In this document: positions 15,681 to 24,166 of the stretch, in pieces | Position numbering within the stretch: position 1 is the first letter of the stretch | How the letters are laid out: each line of letters starts with the position of its first letter | Source: a bacterium | Lineage (GTDB): Bacteria > Verrucomicrobiota > Kiritimatiellia > CAIKKV01 > CAITUY01 | DNA length: 64,000 bases | Direction of reading: 5' to 3' | Assembly: GCA_037143175.1 (NCBI GenBank) | Contig: JBAWZF010000001.1 | Span: forward strand, 42,199-106,198 | Position numbers and translations under genes: made by a program | Notes under the pieces: model-generated | Seen by the model: the letters and a program-made list of their open reading frames with translations, nothing else | What the model was told of the DNA's origin: nothing | Database searches by the model: none

Positions 15681-16949
15681 ATGAAGCTGAATAGTTTGTT
15701 TTGCGAGAGCATGGTATTACAACGCGATATTTCCATCCCGGTGTGGGGGTGGGCTGAACCGGGGGAAGCGATTGAAGTCTCACTGGCCGGGAAAACGCTT
15801 AAGACCAAGGCGGATGCATCCGGTTCGTTCCGGGTGGCTTTTGCCCCGCTGCCGGCGGGCGGGCCGCATATTTTGAGTGTGCGGGGCGCGAAAGATCACC
15901 TGACGTCCAAAAACGTGATGGTCGGCGAAGTCTGGGTCGCATCGGGTCAATCTAACATGGAATGGCAGGTTGCCATGAGTCAGGATGGTGAGGCCGAATG
16001 CGCGTCGGCAGATCATCCTCAGTTGCGAATGTTCACTGTGCCCAAGAAGGCGATCATGCAACCTCAGGCCGATGTGGAAGGGGTTTGGGAGGTGTGCACT
16101 CCATATACAGTCGGAACCTTCTCCGCGGTGGGTTACTTTTTTGCACGGGAACTGCAACAACGATTGGGAGGTATTCCGGTTGGCATTATCAACACGTCCT
16201 GGGGCGGTACGCTCGCGGAAGCCTGGACCAGTCGTGAAGGGCTTTTGGTCGAGCCCGAATTGAAGCATATGATTGAGGACTCCGATCGTGCGCACCAGTA
16301 CTGTACGCTTTTTCCTGCCATGATTCGGGATTGGCGCCGGGCCTGGGGATTACCCGCGCCAGCCAAGGCAGGTGCACCGGGTGGTGACTTTGCGTTCCAT
16401 TTTGTGCAATTGGCCAACTATATGCCGGAACAACCAAAGCCGGGCGAGAGTGCCTGGGCGGAGTTGCGCGAAGCGCAGCGGTTGACGCTACGCGAGCCGA
16501 ACACGGGGATGGCGGTGACTCTGGATATCGGTGACGGTGCTGATATTCATCCGACCAATAAACAAGATGTCGGGCGCCGACTTGCATATTCTGCGCTGGT
16601 TACGGTGTATGGCCAGCCCCTGGCAGGTTCCGGGCCAGCCCCACGGGACTGGGAATCAAAGGATGGGGTCATGCGCGTGCGTTTTGACCACACTGAGGGC
16701 GGCTTAGTGACCCACGACCATGGGCCCGTTCGTGGGTTTGCGATTGCCGGAGCGAATCGCATTTTCCATTGGGCTTGGGCCAGGATTGAAGACGATACTG
16801 TGATCGTGCGACACCCTCATGTTCCGAATCCCGTGGCAGTGCGATATGCCTGGGCGGACAATCCCGTTTTCAATCTCGGGAACGGTGCCGGTCTGCCTGC
16901 TACCCCGTTCAAAACCGATGATTGGCCGTGGACTACTCAGCCGAAATGA
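15681..16949 (+). CDS. SASA-family carbohydrate O-acetylesterase, internally shortened
   Basis: 422 residues, shorter than the usual ~480-520 for sialate O-acetylesterase-like proteins. The N-terminal beta domain is intact (FCESMVLQRDISIPVWGWAE). The nucleophile block VASGQSNMEW and the C-terminal DIHPTNKQDVGRRLA (catalytic Asp/His) are present. Around residue ~200 the sequence passes from the linker after TSREGLLVEPEL straight to DRAHQYCTLFPAMIRDWRRAW; the family's intervening segment with LYNGM and WYQGESN is absent. This looks like an in-frame internal deletion, which may impair activity. Related enzymes remove acetyl groups from sialic acid or xylan; the GH52 gene 18 bases downstream favours acetyl-xylo-oligosaccharides (inference). 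Confidence 0.85.
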   Translation: MKLNSLFCESMVLQRDISIPVWGWAEPGEAIEVSLAGKTLKTKADASGSFRVAFAPLPAGGPHILSVRGAKDHLTSKNVMVGEVWVASGQSNMEWQVAMSQDGEAECASADHPQLRMFTVPKKAIMQPQADVEGVWEVCTPYTVGTFSAVGYFFARELQQRLGGIPVGIINTSWGGTLAEAWTSREGLLVEPELKHMIEDSDRAHQYCTLFPAMIRDWRRAWGLPAPAKAGAPGGDFAFHFVQLANYMPEQPKPGESAWAELREAQRLTLREPNTGMAVTLDIGDGADIHPTNKQDVGRRLAYSALVTVYGQPLAGSGPAPRDWESKDGVMRVRFDHTEGGLVTHDHGPVRGFAIAGANRIFHWAWARIEDDTVIVRHPHVPNPVAVRYAWADNPVFNLGNGAGLPATPFKTDDWPWTTQPK

Positions 16950-16967
16950 AATGAAAGGAAAAGCGTC

Positions 16968-19088
16968 ATGAATAAAACAAATATTTTCTTTAATGCTCAT
17001 CACTCGCCCTCTGGGGCGTTTGCAAGTTTCACTCTTGGGTGCAAAGGCGCCAAGGGAGGGCTGGGATTGGAGTTGGGGCGGCCAGCGGATGAAAACATCT
17101 ATATCGGCGTGGAAAACCGTGACGGGAGCGCCTATGAAAGTCTGCCATTTTATGCCCAGGCCGAAGACGATCGCAATCGTTTTGAGGTAGAATCCCTGGG
17201 GGGGGCGAAAAAGGCTTTTCCCCTTCGGCCCTTTGCGGATGATGAAATTGAACGTGATTTTCAACAGGGAACCGATACGTGGACGGCAGGGGACATGGTT
17301 TTTCGTATTCTCAGCCCCATGCCGGCGATTCCCGATCCCGATAAAGCAGCGGCCTCGGCCGTCAAGGCGGCCGTGGTGCCGGCAGTTTGGGCGGAGTTAA
17401 CAGTTGATAATCGCAAGTGCGACCGGGCGCGAACAGCCTTCTTCGCCTGGCAGGGAGGGGATCCCTACAGCAATATGCGCTGGATGAACTCCGAATCCGG
17501 TCACTCTTTCAGCGGTATTGGGCAAGGCACGCGGACGGCCATTGTCAGCCGTGACCGTGGCCTCAAAGTCGGAACATTTTTCAGTTTGGAGAATATGTTG
17601 CGGCCTGAGCATCCGGATAATGTTCGCTTTGGGATTGCCCCTCTCGGGGGGATTCAGGCTACCGTGCCGGCACGAAAACGGAAAACCTTTACCTTCGCTA
17701 TTTGTTTCTTCCACGGCGGGATTGTGACGACCGGGATGCCCACATCTTATTATTATACCCGGTTCTTTTCAGACATTGAGGCCGTTGCGGACTGGTCTTT
17801 GGTACATGCTGGCGAGGCCCGCCGTGCCAGCCTTGCCGCTGATCGCGTTTTAGATAAGGCCAGACATCTTTCTGATGATCAGCGCTTCCAATTGGTGCAT
17901 GCCATCCGGAGTTACTACGGCAGCACTGAGTTTCTGAAACAGGAAGGCCGGCCCCTCTGGGTGGTTAATGAAGGTGAATACCGGATGATGAATACCTTCG
18001 ACCTGACGGTGGATCATCTCTTCTATGAGCTCGGTAAAAATCCATGGGTTGTCCGGAATGTGCTGGATTTATTCCTGTCCCGTTATGCCTATACCGATCA
18101 TGTCAGAGAGCCTGGAGTGGCGCGTTTGCAACCTGGCGGTTTGAGTTTTACCCATGACATGGGGATTGGGAATGTGTTTTCCCGTCCGGCCTATTCCAGT
18201 TATGAATTATTCGGCTTGCACGGCTGTTTTTCGCATATGACTCATGAGCAGCTCTGCAATTGGGTGCTTTGTGCTACGACCTACGCCGCGCGATCGGGTG
18301 ACCAGGCATGGATGAAGCGGCGGCTTCCCGTACTTAAGGACTGTTTTGAGAGTATGCTCAACCGTGACCATTTCGATCCTGCGAAGAGGAATGGGTTGAT
18401 GAGCCTTGATAGCGACCGGTGCAAAGGGGGGAGCGAGATCACCACTTATGACAGTCTGGACGTCTCCCTGGGGCAATCACGACACAACCTCTATATGGCG
18501 GTCAAATGCTGGGCTTCGTATGTGGCTATGGAAGCCGTTTTCCGGCGTGCAAAGGATTCGAAGACGGCATCGCAATGTGGGGAGCAGGCTCGGAAATGTG
18601 CCGACTCCATTTGTTCCTATCAAACGCCGGAAGACTGGCTTCCGGCCGTGATGGGTGAGGGCAATGCATCGAAGATCATTCCGGCTATTGAAGGGCTCGT
18701 CTTTCCCTGGGCGCAGGGACTGCATGAGGTTCTGGATGAGGCTGGACGGTTTGGTGAACTGATCATCGCGTTGCGCAAACATCTGGATGTGGTTCTTAAG
18801 CCGGGGGTTTGCCTGTTTGCTGATGGCGGCTGGAAGCTCTCATCTACAAGCGACAATTCCTGGTTAAGTAAAATCTACATCTGCCAGTTCGTGGCACGCC
18901 GGATCTTCGGCCGGAAATGGGGTGCGGCCGAGCGTAAGGCCGACGCCGCTCATGTGGGCTGGTTGTTGGATCCCCAGAATGCTTATTGGTCTTGGAGCGA
19001 CCAGATCGTGTCTGGTATCGCCAAGGGGAGTAAATACTATCCCCGAGGCGTCACGGCGGCGCTTTGGCTGGAAGAGTTACCAAAGTAA
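16968..19088 (+). CDS. GH52 beta-xylosidase
   Basis: A 706-residue retaining beta-xylosidase of the small family GH52, which releases xylose from the ends of xylo-oligosaccharides. Similarity to the Geobacillus enzyme (about 705 residues) runs end to end: FFNAHHSPSGAFASFTLG at the start, WVVNEGEYRMMNTFDLTVD, SFTHDMGIGNVFSRP, GCFSHMTHEQLCNWVLC, and SKYYPRGVTAALWLEE at the end. The nucleophile Glu falls at residue 335 and the acid/base Asp, in TTYDSLDVSLGQ, at residue 495, the numbers I recall for XynB2. There is no signal peptide, so it should act in the cytoplasm on imported oligomers. It lies 18 bases after the esterase and is probably co-transcribed. Confidence 0.95.
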   Translation: MNKTNIFFNAHHSPSGAFASFTLGCKGAKGGLGLELGRPADENIYIGVENRDGSAYESLPFYAQAEDDRNRFEVESLGGAKKAFPLRPFADDEIERDFQQGTDTWTAGDMVFRILSPMPAIPDPDKAAASAVKAAVVPAVWAELTVDNRKCDRARTAFFAWQGGDPYSNMRWMNSESGHSFSGIGQGTRTAIVSRDRGLKVGTFFSLENMLRPEHPDNVRFGIAPLGGIQATVPARKRKTFTFAICFFHGGIVTTGMPTSYYYTRFFSDIEAVADWSLVHAGEARRASLAADRVLDKARHLSDDQRFQLVHAIRSYYGSTEFLKQEGRPLWVVNEGEYRMMNTFDLTVDHLFYELGKNPWVVRNVLDLFLSRYAYTDHVREPGVARLQPGGLSFTHDMGIGNVFSRPAYSSYELFGLHGCFSHMTHEQLCNWVLCATTYAARSGDQAWMKRRLPVLKDCFESMLNRDHFDPAKRNGLMSLDSDRCKGGSEITTYDSLDVSLGQSRHNLYMAVKCWASYVAMEAVFRRAKDSKTASQCGEQARKCADSICSYQTPEDWLPAVMGEGNASKIIPAIEGLVFPWAQGLHEVLDEAGRFGELIIALRKHLDVVLKPGVCLFADGGWKLSSTSDNSWLSKIYICQFVARRIFGRKWGAAERKADAAHVGWLLDPQNAYWSWSDQIVSGIAKGSKYYPRGVTAALWLEELPK

Positions 19089-20300
19089 TCGTCGGCCTGC
19101 GGTTTGGGCCGATTCGTAGACTACGCGAACGGAGACTTTATGGATGGCGGCTGCGCTGGCGCAGTCGTCATACTCCGGTGAGGCCGTCACCGGGGTCCCA
19201 TGCCAGCGTCCGATTTTAATCTGGATGGGGCCATAGGCAGTCTCCGCGGTCGCAAACTCCCGCTCAAGCATGGTGCGGCGTGTGAGATGTTCGCGGATCC
19301 CGAAGGTCGTGCTTTCAGTAAAGATTAAATCCAGTATTACGGGCTTGAGTTCAGGCGCGCACAGCACTGTCAAAAGTGTGGCGGGCCTCTGTTTTTTCAT
19401 TTGAATGGCGGACGTAAACGCATCATACGCCCCGACTGCCATGAGTTTTTGCACCAAGGCCCCAATCAGTTCCGGCGTGGTGTCATCGATATTGGTCTCC
19501 AGGACAAGGCAAAGGTCGGGATCACTTATCTTAACGGGCGCCGCTTCAAGCAATATGCCACGTAATAAATTGGGACGTTTGTCGAGGATCCGTTGGCCAA
19601 AGCCATGCCCCACGGCCTTGATCAGCCAGCCGTCCGGCCAGCTTTTCAGATTAGACCAAGTGGTCAATAAGGCCGCGCCGGTAGGAGTCACCAGTTCATA
19701 GGGTTCATCGGTATGGGTCACGGCAAAGCCTTTGAGAAGCTCCACTGTACCTGGCGCAGGATTAGGGAAAATGCCGTGGGCACAGGTGATGGTTCCGTGT
19801 CCCTGGGGCAGGGGCGAAAAGCCGACATGGTCAACATGGAGGAGATGCAAGCCCAGACAGGCGCCAACGATATCCGCAATGGCATCGAGTGCGCCTACTT
19901 CATGGAAATGGACCTCCTGCGGCGTTTTCCCATGTACGCGTGCCTCGGCTTCCGCCAGTCGCTGAAACACGGCGATGCTCTTTTTCTTTACGTCAGCCGG
20001 CAGGGTGGCCGCTTCGATCATGCTCAGGATTTCAAGAAGTCCCCGGTGTGGAGCGTGATGATGGTGCCCGAGGGACTCGTGGTGATGATGGGCGTGATGC
20101 TCGTGAGCGTGAACGGTAATCTGGGATCCGTGCATTCCATTCGAGGCATGTTGGCGGGCCTCAATGGCAATATGAAAATCGCCCAGGGAGGCTAGGGCCT
20201 CATTTAAATCCGAAGGGCGTACCCCCAGATCAATCAGCGTTGACAAAATCATGTCGCCGCTCGCCCCACCCACGCTATCAAACCATAAGATTCGTTTCAT
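19077..20300 (-). CDS. larC: Nickel-pincer cofactor insertion enzyme LarC (single-frame)
   Basis: 407-residue CTP-dependent nickel insertase (cyclometallase) that completes the nickel-pincer nucleotide cofactor. The start KRILWFDSVGGASGDMILSTL is diagnostic. A His-rich stretch (HAHEHHAHHHHES, about residues 64-76) probably binds Ni. HFHEVGALDAIADIVGA and the C-terminal LETNIDDTTPELIGAL complete the family signature. In Lactobacillus plantarum the protein is made from two frames by frameshifting; here it is one uninterrupted frame. The start overlaps the larB stop (ATGA). No LarE or LarA is in the window. The 3' end overlaps the convergent GH52 gene by 12 bases. Confidence 0.93.
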   Translation of the reverse strand: MKRILWFDSVGGASGDMILSTLIDLGVRPSDLNEALASLGDFHIAIEARQHASNGMHGSQITVHAHEHHAHHHHESLGHHHHAPHRGLLEILSMIEAATLPADVKKKSIAVFQRLAEAEARVHGKTPQEVHFHEVGALDAIADIVGACLGLHLLHVDHVGFSPLPQGHGTITCAHGIFPNPAPGTVELLKGFAVTHTDEPYELVTPTGAALLTTWSNLKSWPDGWLIKAVGHGFGQRILDKRPNLLRGILLEAAPVKISDPDLCLVLETNIDDTTPELIGALVQKLMAVGAYDAFTSAIQMKKQRPATLLTVLCAPELKPVILDLIFTESTTFGIREHLTRRTMLEREFATAETAYGPIQIKIGRWHGTPVTASPEYDDCASAAAIHKVSVRVVYESAQTAGRRLLW

Positions 20301-21037
20301 TTGCCCTTGTTAATCATGGCGGCAGCCACACCGGCGCCGAATCCATTATCGATATTGACGACGGTAATGCCCGGGACGCAGCTGTTGAGCATGGCCAGTA
20401 GGGCGGTGATGCCGCCCATGCTGGTGCCATACCCAATGCTGGTGGGGACGGCGATGATGGGACAGTTGGTCAGGCCGCCGACAACCGAGGGCAGTGCCCC
20501 TTCCATTCCCGCCACCACAATCATAACGTGAGCCTTTTTCATGACTGGCAAGTGATGGAGCAGGCGATGGAGGCCGGCGACTCCGACATCGTAGACGCGC
20601 TCAACCTTGGCGCCCATGGTTTCTGCTACCAGGGCGGCCTCTTCTGCAACAGGAATATCGGTTGTGCCTGCCGAGAGTACCACGACACACCCTTTGGGGC
20701 GGGGCCGTGGCGTGACATCCAAAGTCAGAACCCGGGCGACTTCATGGTAACGTGTTTTGGGGAACTCCGCTTTAACGACGGCAAACTGTTCTTTAGAGAC
20801 ACGTGTAGCCAAACAGTTTTGACCGGCTGCGGCCAAAGCGGATACGATTTTAACCAACTGTTCTGCGGTTTTTCCCTGACCAAAGATGACTTCAGGGAAC
20901 CCGCGCCTGCGGAGACGATCCGTATCCAGTCGGGCGAATCCAATGTTCTTTTCGCGCAATCCCTCAATTTGACGGAGTGCCTTTCCCGCCGACAATGTTC
21001 CATCCGCAACAGAATCCAGTATTGTTCGTACAGTCAT
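20297..21037 (-). CDS. larB: LarB nicotinate-nucleotide carboxylase/hydrolase
   Basis: 246 residues. LarB carboxylates and hydrolyses nicotinic acid adenine dinucleotide as the first step of nickel-pincer cofactor synthesis. The N-terminus (ILDSVADGTLSAGKALRQIE) is LarB-specific; the C-terminal half is AIR-carboxylase (PurE)-like, with VVLSAGTTDIPVAEEA, VAGMEGALPSVVGGL and VPTSIGYGTSMGG. It is coupled to larC by a 4-base overlap and starts 31 bases after the mqnE-mqnC stop, so the pair may be the tail of the menaquinone operon. The biochemical link between the two, if any, is not evident. Confidence 0.93.
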   Translation of the reverse strand: MTVRTILDSVADGTLSAGKALRQIEGLREKNIGFARLDTDRLRRRGFPEVIFGQGKTAEQLVKIVSALAAAGQNCLATRVSKEQFAVVKAEFPKTRYHEVARVLTLDVTPRPRPKGCVVVLSAGTTDIPVAEEAALVAETMGAKVERVYDVGVAGLHRLLHHLPVMKKAHVMIVVAGMEGALPSVVGGLTNCPIIAVPTSIGYGTSMGGITALLAMLNSCVPGITVVNIDNGFGAGVAAAMINKGK

Positions 21038-21068
21038 CTACTAAGAATGAAAGAGAGTGAAGAGGGAA

Positions 21069-23330
21069 TCAAGCAGGAAATCGGCGAAGAAGCTTATACT
21101 GTGTGTCGCGTTGTGCAGGAATCAGGCCGGTTTGGGCAATCAGGGAGATCACCAGTTCAGGGGCGACGGCATAAGCCGTGCCGGTGGCGCGAACGACTTG
21201 TTCTTCCATCAGCACCCCCCCAAAATCATCGGCGCCGAAAACAAGCGCCAGTTGGGAGAGGTCGGGGCCCTCAGTGACCCAGCCTGCCTGAATATGAGGA
21301 ATGTTATCAAGAACCAGGCGGGCGAGGGCGATCATCCTCAGGTAATCCGGGCCGGTGGCATGGCGCTGGAGCCATTGGGTTTTATTGGGTTGGAAACTCC
21401 AGGGAATAAAAGCGGTAAACCCTCCCGTTTTATCCTGCAGTTCACGAATACGGAGCAAATGCTCCACGCGTTGTGCCGGTGTTTCGCCAAGTCCATAGAC
21501 CATGGTCGCCGTGGTTTTCATCCCCAATTCCTGGGCGACCTCCATTACGGCAAGCCACTCAGCGGTGGTGATTTTTTTAGGACTGACCTGTTGGCGCACC
21601 GCGTCCACCAGGATTTCCGCTCCTCCACCCGGCAGTGAATCAAGACCAGCCCGACGTAATCGTTCCAGAGCCTCCCGTAACGACAAGCCGCTTTTCCGGG
21701 CGAGGTATGTGATTTCTGTCGGGGAGAGTGAATGCACGCAAACGTGCACCTTTTGCTTAATCGCAGTAAACACGCGTTCATAAAAATTCAGGTCGAGATC
21801 GGGATTTAATCCCCCTTGAATCAGCACCTGGGTTGCTCCGCGGTCAACCGACTCAATGACTTGCTGCACTATCTCGTCTGAAGTCAGGCAAAAGCCTTTG
21901 CCGGAACCGGGCGCCACGTGGAAGGCACAGAATTTACAACCGGCCTCGCAGACATTCGTGTTGGAAAGATTCCTGTCGATGACAAAGGTTCCAAGATTAC
22001 CGGGCACGCGCTGCAAGCGACGCTGATGAGCCAATGTGCCCAGTTGGTCGAGCCCAGCTTCAATAAGGAGCGTAACAGCCTCGCTGGCCACGAGTCGTTC
22101 GCCATTCCGGGCTTTGTTAAGCGCGATGGATAGAGTTGCAGAAGGTGCGGGTGGCTGTTCGGGGGGGGCAATCGAGGGACTAGTGTCGGGTGCTGCTGTT
22201 TCATAGCGGCTGTTCACGAGCCGGGGAGTGAGCCCGAGGTTGGTAATGAAAGAAGCCATTTCTCGAATGGATCCAAAGCGTTGGTCGGTTGGGGCCCCTG
22301 CGGCCTTGGCAATGCGCTCATCGAGGCTGGTGCCTCCTACATCGTCTATCCCGGCTTCAAGCAGTACCTGAAGCAGCTTGCGGTCAACGTAGTTCACCAG
22401 CATGCGGATGTGCGGCACGTTATCCAGAAATAGCCGGGCGATGGCGACAATGCGGGCAATGGGGTATCCGCCGGGACCACGGCTGATGCTGAGCCGGGTG
22501 CCCTGCGGCTGAAAGGGCAGGGGAATGAAAGCCTTGAAGCCCCCTGTTTGATCCTGCAACTCTCTCAATCTTGTAAGATGATCGATAATATCTTCATGCT
22601 TTTCCAGATGGCCAAAGAGCATGGTGGCATTACTGGGAATTCCGAGTTTGTGGGCGTGTTGATGAATCGAGAGCCAGTCTTCGGCGGAGATCTTTTTGGA
22701 GCAGATTTGGGCGCGTACGGAACCGCTGAAGATCTCTGCCCCGCCGCCGGGAATCGCGCTGAGGCCGGCATCATGCAGGCGCCGCAAAACGGTTGCCACG
22801 GGTAGAGTGGAGCGCTGGGCCAGTGAATGGATTTCCACAGCAGTCAGGCCTTGAATGAGAACCCCCGGCATAATTGAGCGGGCCAGGCGGAATAAGGACT
22901 CGTAGTACTCGAGTCCGATATCTTCCTGCAAACCCCCAACAATGTGAAGATCTGTCAGCCCCATGTTATCGGCGGCAAGGAGCCGGTCGCGGGCCTGGTC
23001 GAGCGTCATGACATAAGCGTCAGGGGCGTCCGGTTCGCGCCAGAAGGCGCAAAGTTCACAGCGGTTTTCGCAAACGTTGGTCGGGTTGAGATTCAGGCTG
23101 TGGGTAAAGCAAGTGATCCGGCCATGCAATTGGTGGCGGACTCGATTCGCGCGCCCCATGAGTTCAGCGGTATCGGCATGGCGCAACAGCTCTAATGCCT
23201 CGGATGGCGATAGGCGGGGCAATGTTATTGGTGGTTGAGTGCGAAAAATCATTTTGAAAGGTTCATCCACTGCTTCAGTTATGAACCAATAATACTGTTG
23301 ATGAGATTCGCTGACAAGCCGATTGCGCAC
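21069..23330 (-). CDS. mqnE-mqnC: MqnE-MqnC fusion: aminofutalosine synthase + dehypoxanthine futalosine cyclase
   Basis: 753 residues with two complete radical-SAM enzymes of the futalosine route. The N-terminal half (~35-375) is MqnE-like: 4Fe-4S cysteines C87, C91, C94 in NVCENRCELCAFW, then IPSNATMLFGH. The C-terminal half (~400-753) is MqnC-like: C461, C465, C468 in NVCEAGCKFCAFH, then KTTATMVYG and TGGFTAFIPWSFQPN. The linker (~378-400) is Pro/Ala-rich. MqnE joins the MqnA product to SAM-derived adenosyl; MqnC cyclises dehypoxanthine futalosine, two steps later. The given start is a GTG one base after the upstream stop; ATG at 23252 (residue 27) is an equally likely start. Confidence 0.93.
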   Translation of the reverse strand: MRNRLVSESHQQYYWFITEAVDEPFKMIFRTQPPITLPRLSPSEALELLRHADTAELMGRANRVRHQLHGRITCFTHSLNLNPTNVCENRCELCAFWREPDAPDAYVMTLDQARDRLLAADNMGLTDLHIVGGLQEDIGLEYYESLFRLARSIMPGVLIQGLTAVEIHSLAQRSTLPVATVLRRLHDAGLSAIPGGGAEIFSGSVRAQICSKKISAEDWLSIHQHAHKLGIPSNATMLFGHLEKHEDIIDHLTRLRELQDQTGGFKAFIPLPFQPQGTRLSISRGPGGYPIARIVAIARLFLDNVPHIRMLVNYVDRKLLQVLLEAGIDDVGGTSLDERIAKAAGAPTDQRFGSIREMASFITNLGLTPRLVNSRYETAAPDTSPSIAPPEQPPAPSATLSIALNKARNGERLVASEAVTLLIEAGLDQLGTLAHQRRLQRVPGNLGTFVIDRNLSNTNVCEAGCKFCAFHVAPGSGKGFCLTSDEIVQQVIESVDRGATQVLIQGGLNPDLDLNFYERVFTAIKQKVHVCVHSLSPTEITYLARKSGLSLREALERLRRAGLDSLPGGGAEILVDAVRQQVSPKKITTAEWLAVMEVAQELGMKTTATMVYGLGETPAQRVEHLLRIRELQDKTGGFTAFIPWSFQPNKTQWLQRHATGPDYLRMIALARLVLDNIPHIQAGWVTEGPDLSQLALVFGADDFGGVLMEEQVVRATGTAYAVAPELVISLIAQTGLIPAQRDTQYKLLRRFPA

Positions 23331-23331
23331 T

Positions 23332-24144
23332 CTACATTGGGCGAGTGCCTTTGCAGGTGGGGTATCCCGTGCACCCCCAGAACTGAGAGCCGATGTTTTT
23401 ACCCTGCCGGGCGGTTCTAATGGCCATCAGTTGGCCGCATATCGGGCAGTTTTTTATAAGATCCGTCTGATCTGACGGATCCGTCGGATTTTTTCGCAAT
23501 CGCTCCCGCTCTGCGAGCCGTGCGACTGCTAATTGTTCGCTGTAACCGCCTTCTTTGATGAAAGACTGCTCAAGGGCAATGATCTGCTGGTCCATCAGGT
23601 AATTGGCCTGGTGAATCAGGCAAATCAATGTGTTGGCAATGATGGCTGGATCTTTGTGCTCAAGCCAGGGAGCATAGAGCGCCCAGCGGGCGAGGTCGCC
23701 AGTATCCGTCGGATCGGTCAGATCCGACCGATCTGATTTTCGGCCCAGGCTTCGCACTTCATGTGCTTCTATGTCGTCTTTCGTCCATTGTCGCAATTTT
23801 CGCTGGCGCAGGTAATCCTCATAGTCCAGTAATAGTTCATCCAGGCTGCTGCGTGCCACATTTGTCAGGTGGGTTTCAGTTTTGCTGCTTGTTGCGCCTG
23901 CGCGGCTGCCTTCCGCGATGTTCTGTCGCCCGCTCCGTGCGGCTTGCACCATCTGATCGTGTGTCCGTGAGCGTTTATCAATGAAGCGGTCACAGAATTT
24001 GACGGTGCCATCATAGATGAGCGTGGCAACTTGGAACCCTCTCAACTCACGGTATCCGCCGCTGGAGCGCAGGCGTCGAACTTTTCTTTTTCTATCCGTC
24101 AGATCCGACCGATCCGTCGGATCACTTACTTCACTGCCGTTCAT
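23332..24144 (-). CDS. Four-helix-bundle protein with C-terminal topoisomerase-type zinc ribbon
   Basis: 270 residues. The core (~30-125) resembles S23/23S-rRNA-intervening-sequence (bAvd-like) four-helix-bundle proteins: LRGFQVATLIYDGTVKF, QMVQAARSGRQNIAEGS, SLDELLLDYEDYLRQR. A helical suffix domain (LIHQANYLMDQQIIALEQSF) and a C4 zinc ribbon of the topoisomerase I tail type (CPICGQLM...FWGCTGYPTCKGT) follow. Three Asp-rich Ser/Thr-Asp stretches, near residues 6-18, 135-149 and 215-228, are encoded by near-palindromic GATCCGTCGGATC-type repeats and look like insertions. It is embedded in the menaquinone operon but has no obvious role there; function unknown. Confidence 0.8.
   Translation of the reverse strand: MNGSEVSDPTDRSDLTDRKRKVRRLRSSGGYRELRGFQVATLIYDGTVKFCDRFIDKRSRTHDQMVQAARSGRQNIAEGSRAGATSSKTETHLTNVARSSLDELLLDYEDYLRQRKLRQWTKDDIEAHEVRSLGRKSDRSDLTDPTDTGDLARWALYAPWLEHKDPAIIANTLICLIHQANYLMDQQIIALEQSFIKEGGYSEQLAVARLAERERLRKNPTDPSDQTDLIKNCPICGQLMAIRTARQGKNIGSQFWGCTGYPTCKGTRPM
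23459..23489. repeat. GATCCGTCGGATC-type repeat, copy 1
   Basis: A run of overlapping near-palindromes built from AGATCCGTC, GATCTGACG and GATCCGTCGGAT, inside the four-helix-bundle/zinc-ribbon gene, where it encodes part of an Asp-rich Thr/Ser-Asp stretch just before the zinc ribbon. The same words recur at 23703-23738 and 24093-24123 and were not noticed elsewhere in the window. Confidence 0.8.
23703..23738. repeat. GATCCGTCGGATC-type repeat, copy 2
   Basis: The longest copy, made of ATCCGTCGGATCGGTC and AGATCCGACCGATCTGA. It lies between the four-helix core and the helical suffix domain of the host gene and is read in the frame that gives Ser-Asp and Thr-Asp dipeptides. Confidence 0.8.
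24093..24123. repeat. GATCCGTCGGATC-type repeat, copy 3
   Basis: Composed of ATCCGTCAGATCCGACC and GATCCGTCGGATC, seven codons after the start of the host gene. It encodes the N-terminal S-D-P-T-D-R-S-D-L-T-D stretch. The copies differ by point changes but keep the 8-10 base GATC-centred half-sites. Confidence 0.8.
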
Positions 24145-24166
24145 TTAGCTATTATTAAGCTAAAAC

